A DNA stretch of 64,000 bases from CAYOWK01 sp964407665. Lineage in GTDB: Bacteria > Pseudomonadota > Alphaproteobacteria > Caulobacterales > Hyphomonadaceae. The notes below the pieces were generated by a model. It did not search any database. It saw nothing but the letters and a program-made list of their open reading frames with translations, and was not told the origin of the DNA. The stretch's first letter is position 1. Each line of letters starts with the position of its first letter. Shown piece after piece: positions 53,905 to 62,996 of the stretch. Location: the NCBI GenBank assembly GCA_964407665.1, contig CAYOWK010000019.1, positions 1 to 64,000 on the forward strand. Direction: 5' to 3'. A program made the translations under genes and the position numbers.

Positions 53905-54455
53905 GACGTCTGCTGTCCGGAAGGCGGGCGCTGCAGCGCTTCCGGCAACAGATCGTCATCTGCCGCGATCGTCAGCAGGCGCGCCTCCAGATCAACGGAC
54001 GGCGCCACTTCGCGGGTGAAGGGCAGAAAGAATATCGGCCCGCCTTCCGGCTGGATCTCGAGAAGATCGCCGGCGCCAAAGTCGCGTACGTCGCGCACAA
54101 CGCCCAGCTGGCGTCCATCAACATGCACGGCCACGCAGCCGATCAGGTCAACCACATAGACCTCGTCCTCGTCTTCGGGGTCGGGCATCGCATCGCGCGG
54201 CACATGCAGGAACGTGCCCCGCAGCGCTTCCCACTCCTCGCGGGTGCGCGCCTCTTCGGTGACGACGCCATAGAGGTCCTTCAGGAGACGGATCGAGACC
54301 GGCGTCAGCAGGACCTTGCCGTCCGCATCCAGCAGCGGCCCATAGTCGAAACAGGCGTCGGGATCGTCGGTGTAGGACCGCACCTTCGCCTCGCCGCGCA
54401 CGCCAAACGCACCGGCAATCTGACCCACAACCACAAGACGCGAAGACGCTGTCAC
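53901..54455 (-). CDS. rimM: 16S rRNA processing protein RimM
   Basis: Assists 30S head maturation by binding S19. VVVGQIAGAFGVRGEAKVRS is the N-terminal RimM barrel, DLIGCVAVHVDGRQLGVVRDV and FGAGDLLEIQPEGG form the PRC-barrel. Length 184. Its ATG overlaps the stop of the GNAT gene (ATGA). In most proteobacteria trmD and rplS follow; here the operon ends against a convergent glycosyltransferase. Confidence 0.95.
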   Translation of the reverse strand: MTASSRLVVVGQIAGAFGVRGEAKVRSYTDDPDACFDYGPLLDADGKVLLTPVSIRLLKDLYGVVTEEARTREEWEALRGTFLHVPRDAMPDPEDEDEVYVVDLIGCVAVHVDGRQLGVVRDVRDFGAGDLLEIQPEGGPIFFLPFTREVAPSVDLEARLLTIAADDDLLPEALQRPPSGQQTS

Positions 54456-54970
54456 TTCGGACCCAGTTCGCGCACGAGCATCGCCACCACCTTGCCGAGA
54501 CGCGGCGAAGGCCGGGAGGCGATATGGTGGAAGCCGGCGCCCTTGTGGAATGCCATGCTTTCGGGGTTCGGCGGCTGCTCGTTGACCTCGCAGGTGATGC
54601 GCGGCTCGTCGAGTTCGCGCGCTGCAAGCGCCGCCGCATCATAGAGCGCCCGGCCAACGCCCTTGCGCTTGACCGAGGCGTCTACAGCGATCCGGTCCAC
54701 ATAGAGGTGCCGCCGGAAGCGGTCCTCGAACCAGCCGTAATTGTCGCTCGGATAGGCTGTGCCGGGCTCGATCAGGATCAGGAAGCCCACGGGCTTCCCG
54801 TCCAGTTCAGCGACGAGCACGCGCGCGGCCCATCTGCGTATCTGGCGATACTCGTCGCGGCTCATCTCCGCGACGCCAGGGCCCGACGCGCCGTTGAGGG
54901 CGAGGATGAAATCCTCGTCCCCCTCCGTTGCGACGCGAACCGAGATGATACCCGGGGCCGTACCGCTCAA
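54452..54970 (-). CDS. GNAT-family N-acetyltransferase
   Basis: Residues about 10-170 form a GNAT fold: VLVAELDGKPVGFLILI, LYVDRIAVDASVKRKGVGRAL (acetyl-CoA pyrophosphate loop) and CEVNEQPPNPESMAFHKGAG. Start taken as TTG at 54970, with GGAG eight bases upstream at the rpsP stop; the GTG giving VRVATEGD is an alternative. It sits between rpsP and rimM, so a ribosomal or translation-factor target is possible but only inferred. Confidence 0.85.
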   Translation of the reverse strand: MSGTAPGIISVRVATEGDEDFILALNGASGPGVAEMSRDEYRQIRRWAARVLVAELDGKPVGFLILIEPGTAYPSDNYGWFEDRFRRHLYVDRIAVDASVKRKGVGRALYDAAALAARELDEPRITCEVNEQPPNPESMAFHKGAGFHHIASRPSPRLGKVVAMLVRELGPK

Positions 54971-54975
54971 GCAGG

Positions 54976-55392
54976 TTACTCCGCAGCAGGCTCTTCGGCG
55001 GCTTCGGGTGCAGGAGCCGGCGCGTTGCGGGCTTCTTCCTCGGCCTGACGGCGAGCTTCTTCCTTCTCGGCCTTCTCGGCGGCGCGTTCCTTGGCTTTCT
55101 CGCCCGGCTCGGCCTTGTTCGGGTTGTTGCCGTGCTCCCACTTCACGAGGCCGGCTTCAGCAAGGAAGCGTGCGACGCGGTCGGTCGGCTGGGCGCCCTT
55201 GGCGAGCCATTCCTTGACCTTCTCGACTTCGATGATGACGCGCTTGTCCGAGTCCTTCGGCTGCAGCGGGTCATAGGCGCCGACGCGGTCGATGAAGCGG
55301 CCATCGCGCGGGCTGCGCGAGTCGGCGACGACGATGCGGTAGTACGGGCGGTGGGTGGAGCCGCCGCGGGCAAGGCGAAGTTTCAGAGACAT
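54976..55392 (-). CDS. rpsP: 30S ribosomal protein S16 with extended tail
   Basis: MSLKLRLARGGSTHRPYYRI, VVADSRSPRDGRFIDRVGAYDP and VKEWLAKGAQPTDRVARFL are S16. The universal part ends near residue 85; about 50 extra residues form a charged, Ala/Glu-rich tail (KAKERAAEKAEKEEARRQAE), a feature of alphaproteobacterial S16. It lies 45 bases downstream of the chorismate mutase gene. Confidence 0.97.
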   Translation of the reverse strand: MSLKLRLARGGSTHRPYYRIVVADSRSPRDGRFIDRVGAYDPLQPKDSDKRVIIEVEKVKEWLAKGAQPTDRVARFLAEAGLVKWEHGNNPNKAEPGEKAKERAAEKAEKEEARRQAEEEARNAPAPAPEAAEEPAAE

Positions 55393-55437
55393 AGTCTACC
55401 TTTCAGTCTTTGGTCTGGTTGGTTGGGAGGTCAGGCG

Positions 55438-55728
55438 TCAGCCCTTCCCCTGCAGTTTTTCGTGGTGACGGATGACTTCCGTCACGATGAAGTTGAGGAA
55501 TTTCTCGGCGAAGTCCGGATCGAGATCGGCCTCGTTGGCCAGACGGCGGAGACGTTCGATCTGCTGGGCCTCACGCGTCTTGTCGGCCGGAGGCAGGTCG
55601 TGCGCGGCCTTCAGCTCGCCCACGGCCTTGGTGCACTTGAACCGCTCGGCCAGCATGTGGACGACGGCGGCGTCGATGTTGTCGATGGACGCGCGCAGGC
55701 GCGCGAGTTCGGCGAGGGGCTGGGTCAT
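55438..55728 (-). CDS. Chorismate mutase (AroQ class)
   Basis: Converts chorismate to prephenate for Phe/Tyr. A 96-residue helical protein: LARLRASIDNIDAAVVHMLAERF (Arg and Asp of the active site), AVGELKAAHDLPPADKTREA and FIVTEVIRHHEKLQ. Its ATG overlaps the ffh stop by four bases (ATGA). Position between ffh and rpsP recurs in alphaproteobacteria. Confidence 0.92.
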   Translation of the reverse strand: MTQPLAELARLRASIDNIDAAVVHMLAERFKCTKAVGELKAAHDLPPADKTREAQQIERLRRLANEADLDPDFAEKFLNFIVTEVIRHHEKLQGKG

Positions 55729-57227
55729 TTCTTCTTGTCTCCACCGAGACCCGGAAGACCGCCCGGCATCGACGAACCCAGACCGGGCAGTCCGCCCGGC
55801 AACTTCGAGCCGCCCATGTTCGGACCGCCGAGGCCTTGCAGGCCCTTCATGGCGGCGGCGTTCATCTGCGGACCCTGGCCCGGCGTGGACATGCCGCCCA
55901 TCTGGCCCATCAGGGCCTTCATGCCGCCCTTGCCCATCTTCTTCATCATGTCGGCCATGTTCCGGTGCATCTTGAGCACCTTGTTGACCTCGGCCACGTC
56001 CACCCCAGCGCCCGCCGCGATGCGGCGCTTGCGCGAGGCGGCCAGAATATCGGGCTTCTTCCGTTCGGCGGGCGTCATCGACAGGATGATCGCTTCCTGA
56101 CGCTTGAGAACCTTGTCGTCGAGATTGGCAGAGGCCATCGCCTGCTTCGCCTTCTGGGCGCCGGGCATCATGCCCATGATGCCGCCGAGGCCGCCCATCT
56201 TCTGCAGCTGGCGCAGCTGCTGTGCGAAGTCATCGAGGTCGAACTGGCCCTTGGCCAGCTTCTTCGCCATCTTCTCGGCTTCGACCTGATCGATCTCGGC
56301 CTTGGCCTTCTCGACCAGCGAGACGATATCGCCCTGACCCAGAATACGGCCCGCAACCCGGCGCGCGTCGAACAGGTCGAGCCCGTCGTGCTTTTCGCCC
56401 ATGCCGAGGAAGCGGATCGGCAGGCCCGTGACCGAGCGCATCGACAGCGCGGCGCCGCCGCGTCCGTCGCCATCCATCCGCGTCAGCACAAGGCCGGTCA
56501 GCGGCAGGCGGGCGTGGAAGCGCTTGGCCGTCTCGACGGCGTCCTGACCCGTGAGGGCGTCAGCCACCAGCAGCGTTTCCTGCGGCTTGGCGATCGAGGC
56601 GATCTCGGCCGCCTCGTTCATCATCTGCTCGTCCAGCGTCGTGCGGCCGGCAGTGTCGAGCATCAGCACGTCATAGCCGCCCAGACGCGCGGCGGAGATG
56701 GCGCGGCGGGCGATTTCGGCGGGGCTCTGCCCTTCAACGATCGGCAGAGCGTCAACGCCAGCCTGACCGGCCAGCACCCGCAGCTGTTCCATGGCGGCTG
56801 GGCGGCGCGTGTCGAGCGAGGCGACGAGCACCTTCTTGCGCTCGACTTCGCGCAGGCGCTTGGCCAGCTTGCCGGTTGTCGTGGTTTTGCCCGACCCCTG
56901 CAGGCCGGCCATCATGATGACGGCAGGCGGGCTGTCGATCTTCAGGCGTTCCGGCTCGGCGTCGCCGCCCAGCAGCTCGACCAGCTCGTCATGGACGATC
57001 TTGACGACCAGCTGGCCCGGCTTGATCGAACGGATGACGTTCTCGCCAACGGCCTTGGGCCGCACGTCATCGATGAACTTCTTGACCACGGACAGCGCGA
57101 CGTCGGCTTCCAGCAGCGCCACGCGGATCTCGCGCAGGGCTTCGGAGACGTCCTTCTCGGACAGCGCTCCCCGCCCGGTCAGGCCGTCAAAGACGCCGGA
57201 TAGCTTCTCTGTAAGCGCGTCGAACAT
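55725..57227 (-). CDS. ffh: Signal recognition particle protein Ffh
   Basis: GTPase of the SRP that targets membrane proteins. The N domain starts MFDALTEKLSGVFDGLTGRG. The G domain has G1 GLQGSGKTTTTGKLA, G3 DTAGRTTLD, G4-type TRMDGDGRGGAALSM. The M domain has LGGIMGMMPG and a Met/Gly-rich end. The ATG at 57227 follows AGGAGACG. 500 residues, normal for the family. First gene of the ffh-chorismate mutase-rpsP-GNAT-rimM operon. The 4.5S RNA gene was not found here. Confidence 0.97.
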   Translation of the reverse strand: MFDALTEKLSGVFDGLTGRGALSEKDVSEALREIRVALLEADVALSVVKKFIDDVRPKAVGENVIRSIKPGQLVVKIVHDELVELLGGDAEPERLKIDSPPAVIMMAGLQGSGKTTTTGKLAKRLREVERKKVLVASLDTRRPAAMEQLRVLAGQAGVDALPIVEGQSPAEIARRAISAARLGGYDVLMLDTAGRTTLDEQMMNEAAEIASIAKPQETLLVADALTGQDAVETAKRFHARLPLTGLVLTRMDGDGRGGAALSMRSVTGLPIRFLGMGEKHDGLDLFDARRVAGRILGQGDIVSLVEKAKAEIDQVEAEKMAKKLAKGQFDLDDFAQQLRQLQKMGGLGGIMGMMPGAQKAKQAMASANLDDKVLKRQEAIILSMTPAERKKPDILAASRKRRIAAGAGVDVAEVNKVLKMHRNMADMMKKMGKGGMKALMGQMGGMSTPGQGPQMNAAAMKGLQGLGGPNMGGSKLPGGLPGLGSSMPGGLPGLGGDKKK

Positions 57228-57617
57228 CACGTCTCCTGTTTCCGCTGCAACGCGCAGGGGAAACGTAGTGCTGCGGCCCCCGAAAACAAACTCCGGACAG
57301 CCAGACCCCGCGCATAACGCCAAACACCCCGCCGGGCGCAACGCGCTGAGCGGGGGACCTCGCCAGGCTCATCCCCCACGCAAGTGAGGGGATCGTCCCG
57401 GTCAAGGCGCAGATGTGCAATCTGCGCGGAAGCGGCGGTGGATAAACCGGGACGGCGGGGAGGTCAAGGCGGGACGCGGCGCCCCCCTTACACCTGCACC
57501 AGTACCGTCCGGCTGTCATGGTTACCCACCGGTCAATGCGGACAACCAATCCTTCAGATTGGGTTCATCGCGGGTTCTGCACCCTCGTGCTATCTACGGG
57601 GCAGGAGACGGATCACC
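57228..57617. other. Divergent intergenic region with nested hairpins
   Basis: Lies between ffh and the M23 peptidase gene, so promoters for both are expected. At 57407-57427, GCGCAGAT, loop GTGCA, ATCTGCGC form an 8-bp hairpin, nested inside TCCCGGT ... ACCGGGA. This looks like a REP-type intergenic element. No gene recognised. Confidence 0.55.
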
Positions 57618-58379
57618 ATGACGACACGGACCGTTCTGGGCCTCGCCGCCTTGCTTGCCACGGGCGCCTGCGCTTCGAACCCTTCGCCCGCCCCGATCGC
57701 CTATGGCGGACGGCCCGCCCCTGCGCCGCATGCGCCGGCAGCCGCCGCTCCGCGACCCGCTCAGCAACCCGACGCCGTCTATGCGTTTGCCCCCGCCGCG
57801 CCGGTCTGGGGATCGCTGCGGCTCTGCAGCGGCCGTGTCAGCAATCCCGGTCCGGTCAGCGTCTCGAACGAAACCCTTGGCTGGACGCCGCACATCAATA
57901 CGCCCGCCGGCCAGCTGATGCGCAACCCCACGCAGGGCGCCTGCCTCTCGTCGGGCTACGGCTTCCGCAACATCGCCAATGGCGGTCCGCGCCAGCACAG
58001 CGGCATCGACCTCGCCAACGCGGCCGGGGGTTTCATCTACGCCGCCGGGGCTGGACGGGTGCTGACCGCCGGACCGCGCGGCCTGCTCGGCCTCGCGGTC
58101 GAACTGGACCACGGCAATGGCGTTCGCACGCTTTATGCGCACATGGCCGACCTCAATCCTGCGGTCCAGCCCGGCGTCTGGGCGGCGGCGGGCGCAGCCA
58201 TCGGGCGCATGGGCGCAACTGGCAACGCAACCGGCGTGCACCTTCATTACGAGGTTCAGGTCGACGGCCAGAAGGTCGATCCGCTGACCTTCGGCGCCGA
58301 CCCCTGGGGGTCTGCACCGCCCGCCTACGCGGCCTGGGGAACCGAAGCCGCGTCGCCCCCTGGCGCTGCGGCCTACTGA
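57618..58379 (+). CDS. M23 family metallopeptidase lipoprotein
   Basis: Peptidoglycan endopeptidase or its inactive relative, probably in the outer-membrane inner leaflet. Signal MTTRTVLGLAALLATGAC (lipobox). The Zn site is present: GYGFRNI ... QHSGIDLAN (H-x3-D) and VHLHYEVQVDG (H-x-H). The ATG at 57618 follows GCAGGAGACGG. 253 residues, of which about 40 form a Pro/Ala linker. LytM-type hydrolase, likely active. Confidence 0.9.
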   Translation: MTTRTVLGLAALLATGACASNPSPAPIAYGGRPAPAPHAPAAAAPRPAQQPDAVYAFAPAAPVWGSLRLCSGRVSNPGPVSVSNETLGWTPHINTPAGQLMRNPTQGACLSSGYGFRNIANGGPRQHSGIDLANAAGGFIYAAGAGRVLTAGPRGLLGLAVELDHGNGVRTLYAHMADLNPAVQPGVWAAAGAAIGRMGATGNATGVHLHYEVQVDGQKVDPLTFGADPWGSAPPAYAAWGTEAASPPGAAAY

Positions 58380-58465
58380 GACCCAACGACTGACAGACGG
58401 CGCCTATAGGCGGAACGTGCGCGGGGGCATTGCGTTAGGCGACAGTTCCAGCGGACTGTTCCCCA

Positions 58466-59308
58466 ATGCCCACCTTCTCGATCCGACACGCCACAACCTA
58501 CACCTACTCGGCGCCGGTAAGCCTGGGCGTGCACCGGCTCTACCTGCGGCCGCGAGCCGACCACAAGCTGAAGCTCATCACCGCCTCCCTGACGCTGTCG
58601 CCGCCCGCTGCGGTGGTCTGGCGTAATGACGTCTATGGCAATTCCCTCGCAGTCGCCCAGTTCTCGGGCCAGACCAGCCGCCTTGACGTCGTCTCGGAGC
58701 TCAAGGTCGAGACCTTCCCCCGCAGCGAGGCGCAGAGGCGCATGCTGCTGAACGCATCCCAGGAAATCGGCCCCGAGAACGACGCCCGCGCCCTCGCCCC
58801 CTATCTGGCCATATCGGACGAAGATCGTGCGGCCGTCTCCGCCTGGATCGATCAGGCTGCAACCGGCGTCTACAAGAGCCAGTATGAGCGCCTGCTCGAA
58901 TGCGCCGCCCGCATCCGCTTCGAATTCGACTACCGGCTGCGCTACGAGGAAGGCGTGCAGGCGCCCCGCGACACCCTGCTGTCGCACTCCGGCACCTGCC
59001 GCGACTTCGCCGAGCTGATGATGGCCGCCGCACGCACCCTGGGCAGCCCTGCACGCTTCGTCACCGGCTATGTCTGGACCCCCAACGCCGCCCCCGGCTC
59101 GCTGGCCCCGCACGCCTGGGCGGAAATCTACGTCCATGGCGCCGGCTGGATCGAACTCGACGCCACCAACGGCCTCGTCGACGATGGCGACCTGATCCCC
59201 GTCGCCACCGCCCTCTCGGGCGCCGAACTCACGCCGATCTCCGGCTCCTTCACCGGCGCGGCGACCTCGACGCTCCTGGTCGGGGTGGACGTCCAGAAGT
59301 CCCGCTAA
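58466..59308 (+). CDS. Transglutaminase-like cysteine protease-fold protein
   Basis: N-terminal Transglut_N beta domain (FSIRHATTYTYSAPVSLGVH) and a papain-like core with the triad Cys in HSGTCRDFAELMMAAAR, His in APHAWAEIYV and Asp in WIELDATNG. Length 280 is typical of the bacterial group that is often encoded near alpha-E proteins; those partners are missing here. No signal peptide, so cytoplasmic. It follows the M23 gene by 86 bases and may share its transcript. Confidence 0.9.
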   Translation: MPTFSIRHATTYTYSAPVSLGVHRLYLRPRADHKLKLITASLTLSPPAAVVWRNDVYGNSLAVAQFSGQTSRLDVVSELKVETFPRSEAQRRMLLNASQEIGPENDARALAPYLAISDEDRAAVSAWIDQAATGVYKSQYERLLECAARIRFEFDYRLRYEEGVQAPRDTLLSHSGTCRDFAELMMAAARTLGSPARFVTGYVWTPNAAPGSLAPHAWAEIYVHGAGWIELDATNGLVDDGDLIPVATALSGAELTPISGSFTGAATSTLLVGVDVQKSR

Positions 59309-59461
59309 GCCTCAGGACGGCCTGCCGCCTACCCTCGCGGCGGGGAAGGTCGTGCGTTCGTGATTGGGTTCGGCTTGCCTCTGCTTCCTGCCGCCTGCAA
59401 GCTAGTCAGGGCGAAAGCCGTAAAGGCGGGCCCACGGGGCGGAAGACAGGAGTTTCGGGGC

Positions 59462-60385
59462 ATGAGGTTGGTCTCCGCCATCGCGCGCACGGCGGCAGCG
59501 CTTGCCACGGCGGCGTTCGCCCTCCTCGCCCCTGCTTCGGCTCAGTCGCGCCGCGTCGACCTCGAACTGGTGCTGGCCGTCGACATCTCCCAGTCCATGA
59601 GCCGGGATGAGCACCTCCTGCAGCGCATGGGCTATGTCGAGGCGTTCCGCCACAAGGACGTCATCAACGCCATCACCGCCGGGCCCGAGGGCCGCATCGC
59701 CGTCATGTACATGGAATGGGCGGGCGACTTCGAACCCATCCCTCTGATCGAGTGGACGATCCTGTCCGACCAGAAATCCGTTCAGGCCTTCGCCGACCGG
59801 CTGGAGCGCGAGCCCCTGTGGGGCGAACAGCGCACCTCCATTTCGCGCGCGCTGGAGACCGCCGCCGCCGCCATCCTCGGCAACGACATCTCCTCCCATC
59901 GCCAGGTCATCGACGTATCGGGCGACGGGCCGAACAACGCCGGCATGCCGGTCGAGCCTGCGCGCGACGAGGTGGTGAGGCAGGGCATCACCATCAACGG
60001 TCTGCCGATCATGCTGAACAAGCCGCTCGAATTCTACGACATCGAGCACCTCGACCGCTACTACAAGGACTGCGTGATCGGCGGCGCCGCGGCGTTCATC
60101 GTGCCGGTGTTCGACCTGCGCCACTTCGCGTCCACCATCCGCAAGAAGCTGGTGATGGAGATCGCCAGCATCGAGGTCGCCCCGGACGTCGCGCCGATCC
60201 AGTACGCCGAGGCGCCGGACGCAGCCCCGCTCAGCCCCGCCCCCTTGCCCGGCAGCCCCTTCGAGGACAGCGCCCGTCTCGAACGCGCGCAGCTCAAGCT
60301 CCCGAAGGAGAAGATGGACTGCATGCTCGGCGAGAAAGTCTGGGGATCGCGCGGCTGGGGCGGCGGCTGGGGCCGCTTCCCGTAG
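59462..60385 (+). CDS. DUF1194 secreted VWA-domain protein
   Basis: The ATG at 59462 starts a signal peptide (IARTAAALATAAFALLAPASA). A von Willebrand A fold follows with the metal-site motif LAVDISQSMS (D-x-S-x-S) and VIDVSGDGPNN. Length 307. DUF1194 proteins are common in alphaproteobacteria; the function is not known, but the MIDAS suggests protein binding. A CoxE-like VWA gene follows 106 bases on. Confidence 0.88.
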   Translation: MRLVSAIARTAAALATAAFALLAPASAQSRRVDLELVLAVDISQSMSRDEHLLQRMGYVEAFRHKDVINAITAGPEGRIAVMYMEWAGDFEPIPLIEWTILSDQKSVQAFADRLEREPLWGEQRTSISRALETAAAAILGNDISSHRQVIDVSGDGPNNAGMPVEPARDEVVRQGITINGLPIMLNKPLEFYDIEHLDRYYKDCVIGGAAAFIVPVFDLRHFASTIRKKLVMEIASIEVAPDVAPIQYAEAPDAAPLSPAPLPGSPFEDSARLERAQLKLPKEKMDCMLGEKVWGSRGWGGGWGRFP

Positions 60386-60491
60386 GCCGGATAGCAGGCC
60401 CGGCGGCAAACTGGACGGACCCTGCGCGCCCGCGTAGTCTCCCCTGACGGGAGCCGTCCCCGCACCACGAGACCTGAACAAGAGACCTGGC

Positions 60492-61670
60492 ATGTTCCAG
60501 CACTTCTTCGCCGAACTTCGCTCCGCGAAGGTGCCGGTCACCCTGAAGGAATACCTCACCCTGCTGGAGGCGATGGACAAGGGCGCCATCGGAAATTCCG
60601 TGGAGGAGTTCTACTACCTCGCCCGCGCCGCCCTGGTGAAGGACGAGAAGCACCTCGACCGCTTCGACAAGGTCTTCGGCCACGTCTTCAAGGGCCTTGA
60701 GGGCGTCGAGGGCGTGGGCACGGCCGAGATCCCCGAGGAGTGGCTCCGCAAGATGTCGGAGAAATTCCTCACCGAGGAAGAGAAGCGCGAGATCGAGGCG
60801 CTGGGCGGCTGGGACAAGCTGATGGAGACGCTGAAGCAGCGTCTGGAAGAACAGAAGAAGCGCCACGAGGGCGGAAACAAGTGGATCGGCACCGGCGGCA
60901 CCTCCCCCTTCGGCGCCTATGGCTACAACCCCGAAGGCGTCCGCATCGGCCAGAAGGAAGGCCGCCACCAGCGCGCCGTGAAGGTCTGGGACAAGCGCGA
61001 GTTCAAGAACCTCGATGACTCGGTCGAGATCGGCACCCGCAACCTGAAAGTCGCCCTGCGCCGCCTGCGCAAATGGGCCCGCGAAGGCGCCGCCGAGGAA
61101 CTCGACCTGCCCGAGACCATCCGCTCAACCGCCAAGGAAGGCTATATCGACGTCGTCATGCGGCCCGAGCGGCGCAACGCCGTGAAGGTGCTGATGTTCT
61201 TTGACGTCGGCGGCTCGATGGACCCCCACGTGAAGGTCTGCGAGGAGCTGTTCTCGGCGGCCCGCACCGAATTCAAGAACCTCGAATTCTTCTACTTCCA
61301 CAACTGCCTCTACGAGGGCGTCTGGAAGGACAACCGCCGCCGCAACGTCTCCAAGATCCCGACGATGGACGTGCTCCACCGCTACCCGTCCGACTACAAG
61401 GTGATCGTGGTCGGCGACGCCGCGATGAGCCCCTACGAGATCACCTATCCGGGCGGCTCGGTCGAGCACTGGAACGAGGAAGCCGGCGCCGTCTGGCTCC
61501 AGCGCCTCGTCGACGTCTACCCCCACCTCATCTGGCTCAACCCGATGCACCGCTCCGGCTGGGAATACCAGGGCTCCACCAGCCTCATCCGCGAGATCAT
61601 CGGCGAAAACCGGATGTTCCCGATGACGGTGAAGGGCGTGGAAGAAGCGACGCGGGAGCTGGGGCGGTAG
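60492..61670 (+). CDS. CoxE-like VWA-domain protein
   Basis: MFQHFFAELRSAKVPVTLKEY is the CoxE/YehP-type start. The VWA region has VLMFFDVGGSMDPHVKVCEE (degenerate D-x-G-x-S), FYFHNCLYEGVWKDNRRR and VIVVGDAAMSPYEI. In this family VWA proteins pair with a MoxR AAA ATPase to activate or insert metal into enzymes. No MoxR gene adjoins on either side. Cytoplasmic, 392 residues. ATG at 60492. Confidence 0.88.
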   Translation: MFQHFFAELRSAKVPVTLKEYLTLLEAMDKGAIGNSVEEFYYLARAALVKDEKHLDRFDKVFGHVFKGLEGVEGVGTAEIPEEWLRKMSEKFLTEEEKREIEALGGWDKLMETLKQRLEEQKKRHEGGNKWIGTGGTSPFGAYGYNPEGVRIGQKEGRHQRAVKVWDKREFKNLDDSVEIGTRNLKVALRRLRKWAREGAAEELDLPETIRSTAKEGYIDVVMRPERRNAVKVLMFFDVGGSMDPHVKVCEELFSAARTEFKNLEFFYFHNCLYEGVWKDNRRRNVSKIPTMDVLHRYPSDYKVIVVGDAAMSPYEITYPGGSVEHWNEEAGAVWLQRLVDVYPHLIWLNPMHRSGWEYQGSTSLIREIIGENRMFPMTVKGVEEATRELGR

Positions 61671-61988
61671 GGACGGCGCCACGGGCGCGCCTGTAGGGTG
61701 CATTGAAGCCGAAGGCGCAAATGCACCACCCGTCCACAACGCTCTGGGTCGGTAGCCACAGCGCTGCAGACGCCACAGCCGCTCGCCTCCCCATGACGCG
61801 AAGCGTTAGGGGGTTTGAACGCGACAAGCGTTCATGGGATCGCGGGCGCAAGCCCGCGAGACGGAGGGGGAGCAACCTCTCCGCGACGGGACAGATCGCG
61901 CACGCCGCCTGCCCCCTCCGTCACGCCGCTTCGTGGCGCGCCACCTCCCCCAGTCTTCGACTGGTGGAGGCGAAGTCCCGGCGCGTGA
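61671..61988. repeat. Mosaic of small intergenic hairpins
   Basis: Contains GGTGCATT ... AATGCACC (61697-61727), GAACGC-GACAA-GCGTTC (61817-61833), and CGCGGGC-GCAA-GCCCGCG (61841-61858), each perfect. They are consistent with dispersed palindromic repeats of alphaproteobacteria. No gene seen. Confidence 0.7.
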
Positions 61989-62366
61989 TCAGCTTTCCTC
62001 TTCGGGAGCGAAAGTTCTGGGTGGCATCGACTCGCCAATCAACCGCATGACGCCGTCCGGATTCCGATAGACTTCGAAGTTCCAGAATCGAAGCACAGTC
62101 CAACCCTCACCGGCCAGCTTTGCCCTCCGGCGCGCATCATGCGCGCGCTCGCTGGCCGTCGAATGGGTCTCGCCATCCACCTCCACGGCGAGTCTGGCCT
62201 TCACGCAGGCAAAATCGAGAATGTAGGGCTCGACCGGATGCTGCGTCCGGAACTGCCAGCCATCCAGTCGCCGCCCCTTCAGCCGAGACCAGAGAATCCG
62301 CTCCGCCTTCGTAAGGTCACGGCGTAAGGTCTTCGCCCGCTGGCGGGTTTGCGCAGCTGCTTTCAC
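61989..62366 (-). CDS. DUF559 endonuclease-like protein
   Basis: A single-domain PD-(D/E)XK protein of the Vsr/DUF559 group: LTKAERILWSRLKGRRLDGW, FRTQHPVEPYILDFACVKAR (catalytic Asp), LAVEVDGETHS (E-x-D/D-G) and WTVLRFWNFEVYRNPDGV. 125 residues from a GTG at 62366 behind GGGGAAGAGG. Function of the family is unknown. Confidence 0.88.
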   Translation of the reverse strand: MKAAAQTRQRAKTLRRDLTKAERILWSRLKGRRLDGWQFRTQHPVEPYILDFACVKARLAVEVDGETHSTASERAHDARRRAKLAGEGWTVLRFWNFEVYRNPDGVMRLIGESMPPRTFAPEEES

Positions 62367-62378
62367 GACCTCTTCCCC

Positions 62379-62849
62379 TCACCCATCATCAAACCGGTTC
62401 GTCCCCTCAGGCGCGTCCGCTCGGAAGCCGGGTTTCCAGTGTTGTTCGGGGCCGGGCGGGTTGAAGTGGCGGTTCCAGACGAAGGGCTCCACCCGGATCA
62501 TCCGCAGCCCGTTCAGCGCCGCGTGCTCCAGCAGGATGCGGGTGATGGATTCGCGCGCGTCCACCTCGTGGATATGCTTGAGCGTGGAGACCGGCACTTT
62601 CCCTAGCGCATGCACCAGGCTGGCGTAGATCACATCCAGCGGCGCCGGGGTGGGCGCGGGCAGGATGCCCTCCCGGCCCAGCGCCTCGCCAATCCGCTCC
62701 GCCAGCCGCCGCACCGGCATGCCCGAGCGGTCGTTCACCGTCGCATGGAAGCCGACCGTGATGTCGTAGGCCTTCGCAATCGCATGCTCGATGACCGTAA
62801 CGGCCACAGCGTCGAGATCGGGCGGGGTCAGATCATGGCGGTAGGTCAT
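62379..62849 (-). CDS. Hypothetical protein, 156 residues
   Basis: MTYRHDLTPPDLDAVAVTVI starts at an ATG at 62849; the frame is open 80 codons further without obvious start signals. IAKAYDITVGFHATVND and TRILLEHAALNGLRMIRVEP are notable. No signal peptide, membrane helix or family seen. It lies 12 bases upstream of DUF559 on the same strand and may share its transcript. Confidence 0.65.
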   Translation of the reverse strand: MTYRHDLTPPDLDAVAVTVIEHAIAKAYDITVGFHATVNDRSGMPVRRLAERIGEALGREGILPAPTPAPLDVIYASLVHALGKVPVSTLKHIHEVDARESITRILLEHAALNGLRMIRVEPFVWNRHFNPPGPEQHWKPGFRADAPEGTNRFDDG

Positions 62850-62996
62850 GCCCGCACACTGATGCGAACAAAACGGGAACGCAAGACCCGCGAGACCGGA
62901 AAACCTGTGAGGTGAAGACTGGCATGTCGGCCCGGGCCGCCGCCGCACGTCTTCACCCCGCAAGCGGCCCGTTCCGGGCCCATGGGGACGGCGCAC

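Noticed and set aside
57228..57617. Possible 4.5S (SRP) RNA gene next to ffh
   Set aside because: The conserved GGAAGGAAGCA-type core of SRP RNA is absent.
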